Translations under genes and position numbers: made by a program
Notes under the pieces: generated by a model
Databases searched by the model: none
Seen by the model: only the letters and a program-made list of their open reading frames with translations
What the model was told of the DNA's origin: nothing
Assembly: GCF_025148125.1 (NCBI RefSeq)
Contig: NZ_CP102267.1
Coordinates: forward strand, 4,102,501-4,166,500
Direction of reading: 5' to 3'
Length of the DNA: 64,000 nucleotides
Source: Blautia wexlerae DSM 19850
GTDB taxonomy: Bacteria; Bacillota; Clostridia; Lachnospirales; Lachnospiraceae
Shown here: positions 28,879-36,765 of the stretch, in pieces
Layout: every line of letters starts with the position of its first letter
How positions within the stretch are numbered: the first letter of the stretch is position 1

Positions 28879-29714
28879 CAGGCATTTCCTCCTCTTAAAA
28901 TTCTTGCATTTCTCTGCTGTATCATACTGTTAAGGAACAGAATAAAAAATGAAACTGCCAACATCACAAGTGCGATTGCCGTTGCACTTGAATAATCAAA
29001 TTCCTGAAGCTCTGACATAATAACCAGCGGTGTGATTTCTGTATAATAGGGTTTATTTCCTGCGATAAATACAACACTTCCATATTCACCCAGACATCTT
29101 CCGAACGCAAGTCCGGTCCCTGCAAAGATTGCGGGCTTCAGTTCCGGAAAAATGACCTTCCAGAAGATAGTTGTTTTCTTTGCTCCCAACACTCCTGCTG
29201 CCTCGCTGTAAGAATTATCCATCTTTTCCAGAACCGGCTGTACACTTCGCACAACGAACGGTATCCCTACAAATATCATGGCCACTGTAATGCCGATTCT
29301 TGTGTATGCAATCTTGATACCGAATCCTGCAAAAAAGCTGCCTACAATTCCGGAATCTGAGGTCAGGGATGTCAGTGCAATACCTGCTACCGCTGTGGGA
29401 AGAGCAAAGGGAAGTTCGATCATCCCATCCATAAGTCTCTTGCCCGGAAAATCATATTTCACAAGCACCCACGCAAGAACAGTTCCCATAATTCCATTTA
29501 TTACTGCTGCTGCAAAAGCACATACAAAACTGGTATAAAAGGATGCCAGCACTCTGGCTCTTGTGATGGTTTCGATAAAATCTTTAAAACTCAGCTTCGC
29601 TGTGTAGACCACCAGACTTGCCAGGGGAATCAGAACTACCAGACTCAATATGGAAATGGTAATTCCCATGGAGAGCCCAAACCCTGGAATCACCGATTTA
29701 TTTCTTTTTTTCAT
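28878..29714 (-). CDS. cysT: sulfate ABC transporter permease CysT
   Basis: Membrane permease of 278 residues with six predicted segments, partner of CysW. The EAA loop reads SEAAGVLGAKKTTIFWKVIF, and the region GRCLGEYGSVVFIAGNKPYY is characteristic of CysT/CysU. The ATG at 29714 has GAGGTGG upstream; a TTG two codons earlier is an alternative. It lies 70 bp downstream of the sulfate-binding protein gene. Confidence 0.95.
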   Translation of the reverse strand: MKKRNKSVIPGFGLSMGITISILSLVVLIPLASLVVYTAKLSFKDFIETITRARVLASFYTSFVCAFAAAVINGIMGTVLAWVLVKYDFPGKRLMDGMIELPFALPTAVAGIALTSLTSDSGIVGSFFAGFGIKIAYTRIGITVAMIFVGIPFVVRSVQPVLEKMDNSYSEAAGVLGAKKTTIFWKVIFPELKPAIFAGTGLAFGRCLGEYGSVVFIAGNKPYYTEITPLVIMSELQEFDYSSATAIALVMLAVSFFILFLNSMIQQRNARILRGGNA

Positions 29715-29784
29715 AATCAATTACCACCTCTCCTGTCTCATATATTCTGTCTGTGCTTATGCTCTTGCTTCATCTTGTCTTCCT

Positions 29785-30783
29785 TTATCTCTCATAAATC
29801 TGATCGAAAATTCCGCCATCTGTGAAATGTTTCTCCTGCACTTTATCCCATCCGCCATAATCACTGATATTTGCCAGATTTATATTCAGATCAAACGTAT
29901 CACTGTGCTTCTTCAGGATTTTCTCATTAGTGGGGCGGAAATAATTCTCTGCTGCGATCTCCTGTGCTTCGTCGGAATACAAATAATTCAAATACTCAGT
30001 TGCCACATCTCTTGTATTTCTGTAATCCACCACTTCATCTACCACCGCCACAGAAGGCTGTGCCAGAATACTTACGCTTGGAGTAACAATCTCATACTCA
30101 TCCGGATAATCCCGCATGGATAGATAAGCTTCATTTTCCCACGCAACCAGCACATCTCCTTGTCCGTTCTCCACGAAAGAGGTCGTTGCGCCTCTTGCGC
30201 CTGAGTCAAGAACCACCACATTCCGGTAAAGTTTCTTGATAAATTCCTTCATCTGTGCTTCATCGCCACCATACTTTTTATCTGCGTAAGCCCACGCTGC
30301 CATGTAGTTCCATCTGGCACCGCCGGAGGTTTTCGGATTTGGTGTTACTACTCCCACTCCTTTTTTCGTCAGATCGTCCCAGTCTTTGATATCCCTGGGA
30401 TTTCCTTTCTTCACCAGAAATACGATAGTGGATGTATAAGGAGAACTGTCATTGTCAAATTTATCTTTCCATCCTGCCTTGATCAGCCCTGCGTTTTCAA
30501 TAGACTCAATATCATATTCCAGTGCCAGGGTTACCACATCTGCATCCAGACCATTGGCTACCTCAAGTGCCTGTTTCCCTGAACCGCCATGGGACTGTAT
30601 CACTTCCACATCTTCCCCCGTCTTCTCCTTCCAGTGGTCTTCAAATATTTTATTATACTGTTCAAACATCTCTCTGGTAGGATCATAGGAAACATTGGTG
30701 ACAGACACCGTTTTTCCAAAAGCCTGTACCGGCATCAGGGCCAGTACAACTGCAAGACCAAAGGCAAATAATTTTCTGATCAT
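29785..30783 (-). CDS. sbp: sulfate ABC transporter substrate-binding protein
   Basis: Extracytoplasmic sulfate receptor of 332 residues with a signal peptide (ends near VQAFGKT, residue 24) but no clear lipobox Cys. Sbp/CysP landmarks are [65 protein letters not shown] and [20 protein letters not shown], which line the sulfate pocket. First gene of the sulfate operon, with a consensus promoter 75 bp upstream. Confidence 0.96.
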   Translation of the reverse strand: MIRKLFAFGLAVVLALMPVQAFGKTVSVTNVSYDPTREMFEQYNKIFEDHWKEKTGEDVEVIQSHGGSGKQALEVANGLDADVVTLALEYDIESIENAGLIKAGWKDKFDNDSSPYTSTIVFLVKKGNPRDIKDWDDLTKKGVGVVTPNPKTSGGARWNYMAAWAYADKKYGGDEAQMKEFIKKLYRNVVVLDSGARGATTSFVENGQGDVLVAWENEAYLSMRDYPDEYEIVTPSVSILAQPSVAVVDEVVDYRNTRDVATEYLNYLYSDEAQEIAAENYFRPTNEKILKKHSDTFDLNINLANISDYGGWDKVQEKHFTDGGIFDQIYER

Positions 30784-30857
30784 GTTTCATCTCCTTTAAA
30801 GTACCAGTAGTTTTTTGCATTCTCTACTTTTCATAGTTATTCGATATGTTTTATATG

Positions 30858-30886
30858 ATATTACAAGAAATGACAGAATTTGTCAA
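30858..30886 (-). promoter_or_regulatory. promoter of the sulfate operon
   Basis: On the minus strand TTGACA, a 17-bp spacer and TAATAT, the best sigma-A match of the region. The leader to the sbp ATG is about 70 nt and shows no riboswitch-like structure that I can recognise. Confidence 0.85.
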
Positions 30887-30932
30887 TAGTGTATTAAAAT
30901 AAGTACAATTTATGTTGTGTAGATAAGAACAC

Positions 30933-30967
30933 AAAAAAAGCAGCATCCTGAAATACAGAATGCTGCA
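30933..30967 (-). terminator. terminator after the first DUF2798 gene
   Basis: On the minus strand CAGCATTCT, loop, AGGATGCTG and a run of seven T. It separates the DUF2798 gene from the sulfate operon promoter. Confidence 0.88.
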
Positions 30968-30985
30968 GTCAAAATTACATATTTT

Positions 30986-31474
30986 TTATTCGGCAGAAGC
31001 TGCTGCCTTTTCTTTCTCCGGGAAAAGCTTTCCGAAAATAAATCTTACGAATGGTCCGGCATAAAAGATCTGCCAGAAGAATGCCATCGGGAAGTTCATT
31101 GCTGTTGTCTGGAGCCATGTGGGAATGATCTGACTTGCCGGTGCATGTTTGATCAGCACAGTTGCCGCAAAGCTCATACATGGACACATAAATGCAACGG
31201 ATACTGCTGAGATTGCAAGTACAAGGTGGAACGGATTATCTCTTCTCATATCCACAATACCAAATGCAATCTTCTTTGCAAGACCACCGATGATAAAGAA
31301 ATCAAGAATAAATGCAATCGGTCCCATAAATGTTAATTCATGAAAAGCTAACAGAAATGTCTCATTTGTCATTGTCCCTGTGTTCAGTACAATGTTGTAG
31401 CAGATCATGGCATAAACCATTACAAACACCATGATAATTGTAAAAATAACTTCCTGAAACTTGTTTTTAGGCAT
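30986..31474 (-). CDS. DUF2798 family four-helix membrane protein (paralog 1)
   Basis: A 162-residue integral membrane protein with four hydrophobic segments (VIFTIIMVFVMVYAMICYN, ITFM..AFILDFFIIGGL, LVLAISAVSVAFMC, and the last around FPMAFFWQIFYAGPFVRFIF). The start PKNKFQEVIFT and the end GPFVRFIFGKLFP match the second copy at 53151 (PKTKFQEFIFT, GPFCRFVFRHLF). DUF2798 proteins are uncharacterised, so transport or small-molecule efflux is only a guess. It has its own consensus promoter, an unusual leader with an internal palindrome and a sequestered ribosome site, and its own terminator. Confidence 0.88.
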   Translation of the reverse strand: MPKNKFQEVIFTIIMVFVMVYAMICYNIVLNTGTMTNETFLLAFHELTFMGPIAFILDFFIIGGLAKKIAFGIVDMRRDNPFHLVLAISAVSVAFMCPCMSFAATVLIKHAPASQIIPTWLQTTAMNFPMAFFWQIFYAGPFVRFIFGKLFPEKEKAAASAE

Positions 31475-31479
31475 AAAAA

Positions 31480-31547
31480 ATCCTCCTTAGATAGTATGAA
31501 TAACATCAATTAGAGATTTGTGTTGTTCATAACCATCCAGGAGGATG
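31480..31547 (-). promoter_or_regulatory. structured leader with candidate anti-Shine-Dalgarno stem before DUF2798 paralog 1
   Basis: In the minus-strand transcript ATCCTCCT (31546-31539) is fully complementary to AGGAGGAT (31487-31480), which is the ribosome site. Between them TATGAACAACA and TGTTATTCATA form an 11-bp inner hairpin with one mismatch. An alternative hairpin CATCC TCCT GGATG (31547-31534) would use the same anti-SD bases and free the ribosome site. The inner palindrome could instead be a repressor operator in DNA. Confidence 0.6.
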
Positions 31548-31597
31548 TACCGTTTCCAATAATACCAAATATCTGTTTCTTAAATTTACCGTTGGTT

Positions 31598-31626
31598 ATT
31601 ATACGGACTGTTTTAAAAAAAGTCAA
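31598..31626 (-). promoter_or_regulatory. promoter of DUF2798 paralog 1
   Basis: On the minus strand TTGACT, 17 bp, TATAAT. This predicts a leader of about 115 nt holding the structured region. Confidence 0.85.
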
Positions 31627-31666
31627 GGATTTTTTCAGTACCTGCAGTGTGAATCAGGAAACAAAG

Positions 31667-31803
31667 GTTACTGTTCACACACCACTGTCCCGCGAGGTGT
31701 TTTGGCATGAATATGCCAAAATCCCGAGACATACAAGCCAAAATTCCATTGCCGCAGGCAATCTGGAATGAATTTTGGCTACGTTACTGTGAACGGAGTG
31801 AAC
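31667..31803. repeat. 142-bp structured repeat, copy B, left part (interrupted by IS4)
   Basis: Matches copy A at 13778 with only a few changes, e.g. TTTTGGCATG for TTTTGTCATG, which restores pairing with TATGCCAAAA. The IS4-family element splits it near its right end; the remainder (GGAGTGAACAGTAAC) is at 33514-33528. Confidence 0.88.
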
Positions 31804-31892
31804 CAATGTCATTAACTTAAGAGATTGTTGCTTGTTAAACGGGCAATGCTCTCTCTGATACCTGCTTGATATTTCCTAAAATATTACTTGAC

Positions 31893-31990
31893 AAATACTC
31901 CTCAATATGCGGCGTTATTACTGATCAATCAGTAATAACGCCCTTTAATTAGGCACTGTTATTTTTAATTACTTAATCAAAGGAGTATTT
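31893..31990 (+). promoter_or_regulatory. read-through guard: anti-SD plus hairpin before the IS4 transposase
   Basis: AAATACTCCT at 31893-31902 is the exact complement of AGGAGTATTT at 31981-31990, the transposase ribosome site. Between them GGCGTTATTACTG/CAGTAATAACGCC forms a perfect 13-bp hairpin (31911-31942). Transcripts entering from outside the element would fold and hide the ribosome site. Confidence 0.65.
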
Positions 31991-31994
31991 ATTT

Positions 31995-33314
31995 ATGAAC
32001 TATTCAGATTCTATCAAAGCTATTTTACTTGCTGCTATCAATGATCTTTCCAAAACACCGGAAAAATATGCTGTCAAACCCGGAGTTGATTTTATCAGAA
32101 ACAGAAAACTTGGTTTTAAAGATTATATGCTGATGTTTCTGACTATGGAAGCTGACTGTATCAGGGAAGAACTGTACCGTTTTTTCGGACGTACTATCGA
32201 TGCACCTTCCAAAGCGGCTTTTTACAGACAGCGTAAAAAGATCAGGGAAGATGCTTTTCGGAATCTTCTTCTTGCTTTTAACAGGAAACTTCCTAAAAAA
32301 CTATATAACGGTAAATATGAATTCTGGGCCTGCGATGGTTCTTCCTGTGATATTTTCCTTAACCCTGAAGATAAGGATACCTATTTTGAACCAAATGGTA
32401 AATCTACCAGAGGATTTAACCAGATCCATATCAATGCTATGTTTTCTTTACTTGATAAGCGTTTTACTGATATTTTAGTCCAGCCTGCCCGAAAGCGAAA
32501 TGAGTATTCTGCTTTTTGTTCCATGGTTGATTCTGCAGATATCCATGAACACTACAAAGTCATTTTCTTTGGGGACAGAGGTTATACTTCTTACAACAAC
32601 TTTGCCCATGTGATTGAAAAGGGGCAGTACTTCCTTATCCGATGTAACGATAAAAGAGCTTCCGGAATGATGGGATATCCGGTTGATACCCTGCCAGCTT
32701 TTGATGAAGATATCTCTCTTATACTGACGAGGTCTAAAGCTGTAAGCAAATATTCCAGACCTGAACTATTCTCTTCATACCGATACATTTATCAGAATGC
32801 TCCGATGGATTATCTCAATGATCAAAGAACGGAATATGACCTTGCTTTACGTTTGTTACGCGTACAGCTTGATGATGGCTCTTATGAAAACATTGCTACG
32901 AATCTTCCAGAAGAAGAGTTTAAAGCTGAAGATTTCAAAGCTCTTTATCATCTGAGATGGCAGGAGGAAAACTCTTTCCGAGATTTAAAATATTCCCTGT
33001 GTCTGAAAGCGTTTCACTCAAAAAAATATGATTATATTGTGCAGGAAGTATGGGCAAGAGTTATTCTATATAATTTCAGTTCCAGCATAATCATAAATGT
33101 AACTATTGATCGGGAAGATCGTGCTTATGAATATCAGGCGAATTATTCATCCGCGCTTAAAACATGCAGGGATTTTTTAAGGATTCACGATGGGATAACA
33201 AAGATAAATGTAGAAGGTCTGATCGCTCAAAATATTGAGCCGATCAGACCTGGAAGAACCTTTGCCCGCCAGCATAGGTTTAAACTTCCGATGAGTTTTT
33301 GTTATAGACATTAG
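31995..33314 (+). CDS. IS4-family DDE transposase
   Basis: A 439-residue transposase that appears intact. The DDE fold shows the first Asp in FWACDGSSCD (near residue 115), the second in VIFFGDRGYTSYNN (near residue 196) and the family signature Y-(2)-R-(3)-E-(6)-K in YHLRWQEENSFRDLK (near residue 318). AAAGGAG precedes the ATG but may be masked in read-through RNA. Terminal repeats and a target duplication surround it, so the element is probably recent and may be mobile. Confidence 0.95.
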   Translation: MNYSDSIKAILLAAINDLSKTPEKYAVKPGVDFIRNRKLGFKDYMLMFLTMEADCIREELYRFFGRTIDAPSKAAFYRQRKKIREDAFRNLLLAFNRKLPKKLYNGKYEFWACDGSSCDIFLNPEDKDTYFEPNGKSTRGFNQIHINAMFSLLDKRFTDILVQPARKRNEYSAFCSMVDSADIHEHYKVIFFGDRGYTSYNNFAHVIEKGQYFLIRCNDKRASGMMGYPVDTLPAFDEDISLILTRSKAVSKYSRPELFSSYRYIYQNAPMDYLNDQRTEYDLALRLLRVQLDDGSYENIATNLPEEEFKAEDFKALYHLRWQEENSFRDLKYSLCLKAFHSKKYDYIVQEVWARVILYNFSSSIIINVTIDREDRAYEYQANYSSALKTCRDFLRIHDGITKINVEGLIAQNIEPIRPGRTFARQHRFKLPMSFCYRH

Positions 33315-33346
33315 CATTAACTCATATATTACTATATTTCATCTTT

Positions 33347-33385
33347 AGACAAATTTCAATGTTAAATATTGATTTTGTCTTTTTG
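33347..33385 (+). terminator. terminator of the IS4 transposase
   Basis: AGACAAATTTCAAT pairs imperfectly with ATTGATTTTGTCT and TTTTTGTT follows, 33 bp after the transposase stop. Confidence 0.7.
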
Positions 33386-33513
33386 TTATACCCAAATTTC
33401 AGTAAAACATTGTATCTTAATCCCTCAATATCCCCTTTTTTATCATAATCAAATCCTTCTGCTGATATTTTCATCAATGCAGTATTAGCAAATTGCTTAA
33501 GTTAATGACATTG

Positions 33514-33528
33514 GGAGTGAACAGTAAC
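33514..33528. repeat. 142-bp structured repeat, copy B, right remnant
   Basis: GGAGTGAACAGTAAC completes the repeat cut by the IS4 element; its first nine bases are the target duplication. Confidence 0.85.
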
Positions 33529-33543
33529 GAACAAAGTTTATCT

Positions 33544-34260
33544 CTACAAATACGGGATCCCCGGTATCTCCGGATAACTGCCCATTCCGATCAGAAGCTC
33601 CAGACCTGTCTGTCTGGCATTTAATACCGCTGTCTTAGCAGCACTGGCATCTCCGGAAACTGCCAGGATCACTTCATTGGAATGGCTGGTTCCCTTATTC
33701 GGCGTCATATATTTCGCAATGGAAAGAGGCGCTGATTTCATCGCAGTATCTGCCATCACAAGCCCTATTGCAGCCGGAGAACCCGCCATAAACCCAAAGG
33801 CTTCTCCAACCGGTACTCCGAATGCTTTATTCAGAGCCTGTCCTGCACTGGCTGAATAGGCAAATTCCAGATGTCCACTCTCGCTGATATAGAGTTCACC
33901 TGCATATTTATTCGTAAGTTCCAAAGCCATAGATATGGCATGGCGAACATCCGAGACATCAGTTCCCCCAAGAACAATATAGTTTCCATGACCACCCCAT
34001 CCCTTGGTATCCCTCGGCAATTCTATGGAAAGAACCTCTGTGTTGGTTGCTTTCACCGCATCATCGATAGCAGTGATCTGCCCTGCAGCACCTGTACGGG
34101 AGCTGAACAATCCCAGACAGCGATACTTCATTCCTACGTTCATAGTCTCCAGCAAAGTATCATCAATCCCTGAAATCACAAGCCCGATCGTATCCAGAAC
34201 TGCGGTTCCTACAAATTCATTTCTTGTACAGTTTGTACTTATCTTGTGTACATCTATCAT
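33544..34260 (-). CDS. pduB: orphan bacterial microcompartment shell protein, PduB-like BMC-T
   Basis: A 238-residue tandem-BMC shell protein. Two BMC-like halves are visible: the first from residue 15 (EFVGTAVLDTIGLVISGID) through VKATNTEVLSIELPRDTKGW, and the second from residue 150 (EAFGFMAGSPAAIGLVMADT) through NEVILAVSGDASAAKTAV, ending in LLIGMGSYPEIPGIPYL. This pattern matches PduB/EutL-class trimers that form shell pores. No other shell, diol dehydratase or aldehyde dehydrogenase gene is in the window, so it is an isolated member or a remnant of a lost locus. GAGAGGA precedes the ATG. The repeat and IS4 element lie immediately downstream. Confidence 0.85.
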   Translation of the reverse strand: MIDVHKISTNCTRNEFVGTAVLDTIGLVISGIDDTLLETMNVGMKYRCLGLFSSRTGAAGQITAIDDAVKATNTEVLSIELPRDTKGWGGHGNYIVLGGTDVSDVRHAISMALELTNKYAGELYISESGHLEFAYSASAGQALNKAFGVPVGEAFGFMAGSPAAIGLVMADTAMKSAPLSIAKYMTPNKGTSHSNEVILAVSGDASAAKTAVLNARQTGLELLIGMGSYPEIPGIPYL

Positions 34261-34628
34261 TTGAAATCCTCTCCCGTTCTTTTTCCTGTATTTACTCTGT
34301 TAATGGGTATCTTCCGTATACCGCTCTCTGAGTCAGGCAACAACTTTCTGCGCGTTTTTTCTTATAGCAATTCCATAAAATAATGATAACATGAAACCAT
34401 TTTACCGTAAAGTTAGATCATGCACATTCCTTAGATTTCTGCGACTTTTTCTCCCCTGCGGAGATTATGAATATCTGCCTGACTTATAGCAAAAGAGTCC
34501 TTCTGTTTCCCACTACATTAATAATAACAAGTTTCTGATAGATTGCCCGATATGGGCTTAGAATTTATAGATACGTGCAAATTTTCCGGTAAAAATAACT
34601 ACCGGTTTTAAGAAATACTTCAGAACCT
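34261..34628. other. 368-bp intergenic region upstream of the BMC-T gene
   Basis: Holds the second copy of the 23-bp motif (34361-34383, pointing toward the BMC-T gene). A weak hairpin CCGGTA..TACCGG near 34589-34608 could end the Rpn transcript. No clear sigma-A promoter or reading frame was seen. Confidence 0.5.
34361..34383 (-). repeat. dispersed 23-bp motif, copy 2
   Basis: Identical over 23 bp to 15048-15070, with core GGAATTGCTATAAG. It lies about 100 bp before the BMC-T start and points toward it. Confidence 0.6.
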
Positions 34629-35471
34629 TCACATATTTTGTTCAAACTCTTCAAGAGAAGACACTTTAAGCGAAAGCTGGAACCACAGGTTAAGTTTTTC
34701 AATATCTGTTTCGGACATGATTTTCTCTTTTAACTCAGACGGAACTGAAAATTTGAATTCAAGCGCAGTAAGAAGAAATTCCTGTTTTCCTTCTGTATTT
34801 CCTTCCCGTTTTTCATTCCTCATCATTTCCTCTAACAGCATATATCTTTCCTCCATCCCACGATTCTGCTTGATCTTATCAATACTGTCCTGCAGATGTC
34901 TGACAAATGAATCTGTCGTTGAAATCCCTTCTGTTCGCCCGGTATTTTTTACATAATCCAGAAACTGCAGTAATTCTTCTGGAATATCCTCTCTGTTCCT
35001 TCCATGTGCATTGAGATAAATAGTTTTCACACCATCACTTACAGATTTTCCCGTTTCTTCACAGACCATACCTGTTGAATAACGATACAATCCATCACCG
35101 AATGGATCAAAATCACAGATAAAAATAACATAAGTATCCGGAAGATTCTCATAGGAATCACCCGCAAGTAATGCATCCATGTCTATCTGGTCATGATAAT
35201 ATCGACTTCTTTTCGGAAGAAATCTCTGTAAAGTAACCTGCATCTCCACATTGAAACGTGTTCTGTCAGCATCTGCAGCATAAACATCCAGACGAACCCC
35301 ATGATATTCTGAATGATATGCCATGGTTTTCTCTGTCTGAATGTGTACTTCCGAAATCGGAATTCCCAATGCCAGTTCCAGCACTCTTCGACAGATTTCC
35401 GGATCAGACATCACTGCTGCAAACATAAACGCATCCCGTATTGTCAGATCTTTGAATTTTCTAGTTTCCAT
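34629..35471 (-). CDS. Rpn family recombination-promoting nuclease / PD-(D/E)XK putative transposase
   Basis: A 280-residue protein of the Rpn/YhgA-like family. The N-terminal KDLTIRDAFMFAAVMSDPEI is followed by the nuclease core: Asp in GVRLDVYAADADRTRFNVEM, where the Asp and the Glu-x-Gln of VEMQ supply the PD-(D/E)XK metal ligands near residues 60-77. Then come RSRYYHDQIDM and DTYVIFICDFDPFG. The C-terminal part is helical and Glu/Lys-rich. Relatives cut DNA and stimulate recombination, and many are annotated as transposases although they lack a mobile element. The context next to IS elements and a decayed transposase fits an accessory zone. Confidence 0.88.
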   Translation of the reverse strand: METRKFKDLTIRDAFMFAAVMSDPEICRRVLELALGIPISEVHIQTEKTMAYHSEYHGVRLDVYAADADRTRFNVEMQVTLQRFLPKRSRYYHDQIDMDALLAGDSYENLPDTYVIFICDFDPFGDGLYRYSTGMVCEETGKSVSDGVKTIYLNAHGRNREDIPEELLQFLDYVKNTGRTEGISTTDSFVRHLQDSIDKIKQNRGMEERYMLLEEMMRNEKREGNTEGKQEFLLTALEFKFSVPSELKEKIMSETDIEKLNLWFQLSLKVSSLEEFEQNM

Positions 35472-35579
35472 TCTTCTGTCCTTTCCGAAGCAGAAGAACT
35501 CTTCGGGCTTAGTATACCGCAGAAAGATAGGTTCAGCAAGAAGAACTTTTCGACAAAACTTTATAAAAATTGCACAACA

Positions 35580-36196
35580 TTATCCCGCTAACTTCATAAA
35601 TGCATCAAAATCATTACTTTCTTTTGCACATCGGAAGAGATACTGATACTTTTCTGTCTGGATAATGCTTCCAATTCGGTGGTAGCCTTTTTCAAAAGAA
35701 CAGAATTCACCGGTCCCTGCCACACACATACAAGGTGCCATTGACATGAGCAGCCAATATCTTCGGATCCCCTGCGCAGAACGTATCTGGTAGCTGTCCA
35801 GTGCCAGTTTATTCTTACACTGGCGAAAAAATATATCGGCCACCGGCCAGCATAATAAGACAGTGTTTCGTCCACTGACAGTGAGACGTCTGTGCTGAGA
35901 AAGGCCTGTAGTGCTTTGGGATTTCCAAATGCTTTTTCCGGATAACATAAAAGAACTACGGCATTTTCAATACCATTGAGTTTTCCCTCATATCGATACA
36001 CGTAGTATTTTTGCTTTTTCACGGTCACAAGGTGAACATTGGAACGTGTGATCGATAAAAGAGCAGCAAATTCATTAAGTTTCTTTTTGAATCCAACTGG
36101 AAGTTCTTTAGTCTTCAAAAGGTTTTGGACTAAATTTACTCTCGTAGTCAGGTCCAAGTGTATTGTGTGGATAAAATTAGACAAATCTGTCTGCAT
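35580..36196 (-). pseudogene. decayed IS4-like transposase fragment (frameshifted)
   Basis: Two overlapping frames give the C-terminal half of a DDE transposase. The first frame runs through VHLVTVKKQKYYVYRYEG, VVLLCYPEKAFGNPKALQAF and DETLSYYAGRWPI. A frameshift near 35835-35850 follows, and the second frame continues FFRQCKNKLALDSYQIRSAQ and the remaining C-terminus to LAG. The YYAGRWPI..FFRQCKNK stretch is the Y-R-E-K region of IS4-type enzymes with the Glu position damaged. The N-terminal half is missing. The upstream part of the first frame (MQTDLSNFIHTIHLDLTT) probably belongs to a different, also broken gene. Confidence 0.75.
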
Positions 36197-36241
36197 TTTA
36201 TTCAGAGAAATCTCATGATCTGAAATGCTTTCTGCCCGAAT

Positions 36242-36352
36242 CTATCTGCGCAGAGACTGATGAAACAGAAATGTCTGCAGAAGAAGTGCGAACACTACAC
36301 TTGCAATGCACAGAACAAGCAGTGCCCTCCGCATTGTCCACCTTTTTTTCAT
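36242..36352 (-). pseudogene. 36-residue membrane N-terminus ending in an in-frame TAG
   Basis: A well-initiated frame (GGGGAAGG then ATG) encodes MKKRWTMRRALLVLCIASVV then FALLLQTFLFHQSLRR, one membrane helix. After TAG the same frame continues without another stop for 15 codons into MQTDLSNFIHTIHLDLTT and then the transposase remnant. I read it as the start of a membrane signalling protein that lost its coding integrity. A genuine 36-residue membrane peptide cannot be excluded. Confidence 0.5.
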
Positions 36353-36765
36353 TATTCCTTCCCCCTCATGTCAAGCGGATAAAAATCATCCGCTTTGTTA
36401 TGCGGCTCTACATCGAATAACTGCTCCGCAGTTTATTCGGTTAGATACCTGATAATTCTGTAGCAATTCCTGTAAATTTCACATTCTGATAAACAGATAC
36501 AAAATGCATTATCTACAAAAAATCACCATATATCCTTATCATAATTATACATTATCACAATTATAATACAGGAATTTTGCATTGAAAAGCAAAACAGGAA
36601 ACTTCCATCAAAAAAACAGCAGTAAAGTGTATGTCAATCCAATCCACCTTACTGCTGCCTGTTTTTCCTGATAACATTTAACTCAATATTTGTCAAACAG
36701 ATATTCACAATCCGCTTCGCTGGCTGCTCATAATTTTATGTTCAGTAACACCTTTTACGGCATAT
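36353..36765. other. 413-bp intergenic region with REP-like palindromes
   Basis: Contains the motifs GTCAAGCGGATAAAAATC (36370) and GTCAAACAGATATTC (36692), the hairpin CGAATAACTGC TCC GCAGTTTATTCG near 36414-36439, and a GGAATTGCTA copy near 36467-36482 on the minus strand. The galK terminator lies at 36610-36659. The rest is very AT-rich with no frame worth reporting. Confidence 0.6.
36610..36659 (-). terminator. terminator after galK
   Basis: On the minus strand GCAGCAGTAAGGTG pairs with CACTTTACTGCTG and a run of seven T follows. It lies about 110 bp after the galK stop. Confidence 0.82.

Larger units (their letters stand above)
31804..33513 (+). mobile_element. IS4-family insertion sequence, complete, 1710 bp
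   Basis: Ends are CAATGTCATTAACTTAAG and its exact inverse CTTAAGTTAATGACATTG (18-bp perfect inverted repeats). The flanking GGAGTGAAC occurs at 31795-31803 and again at 33514-33522, a 9-bp target duplication. The target was the right end of a 142-bp structured repeat. One transposase gene is carried. A perfect 13-bp hairpin sits at 31911-31942 inside the left end. Confidence 0.92.
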
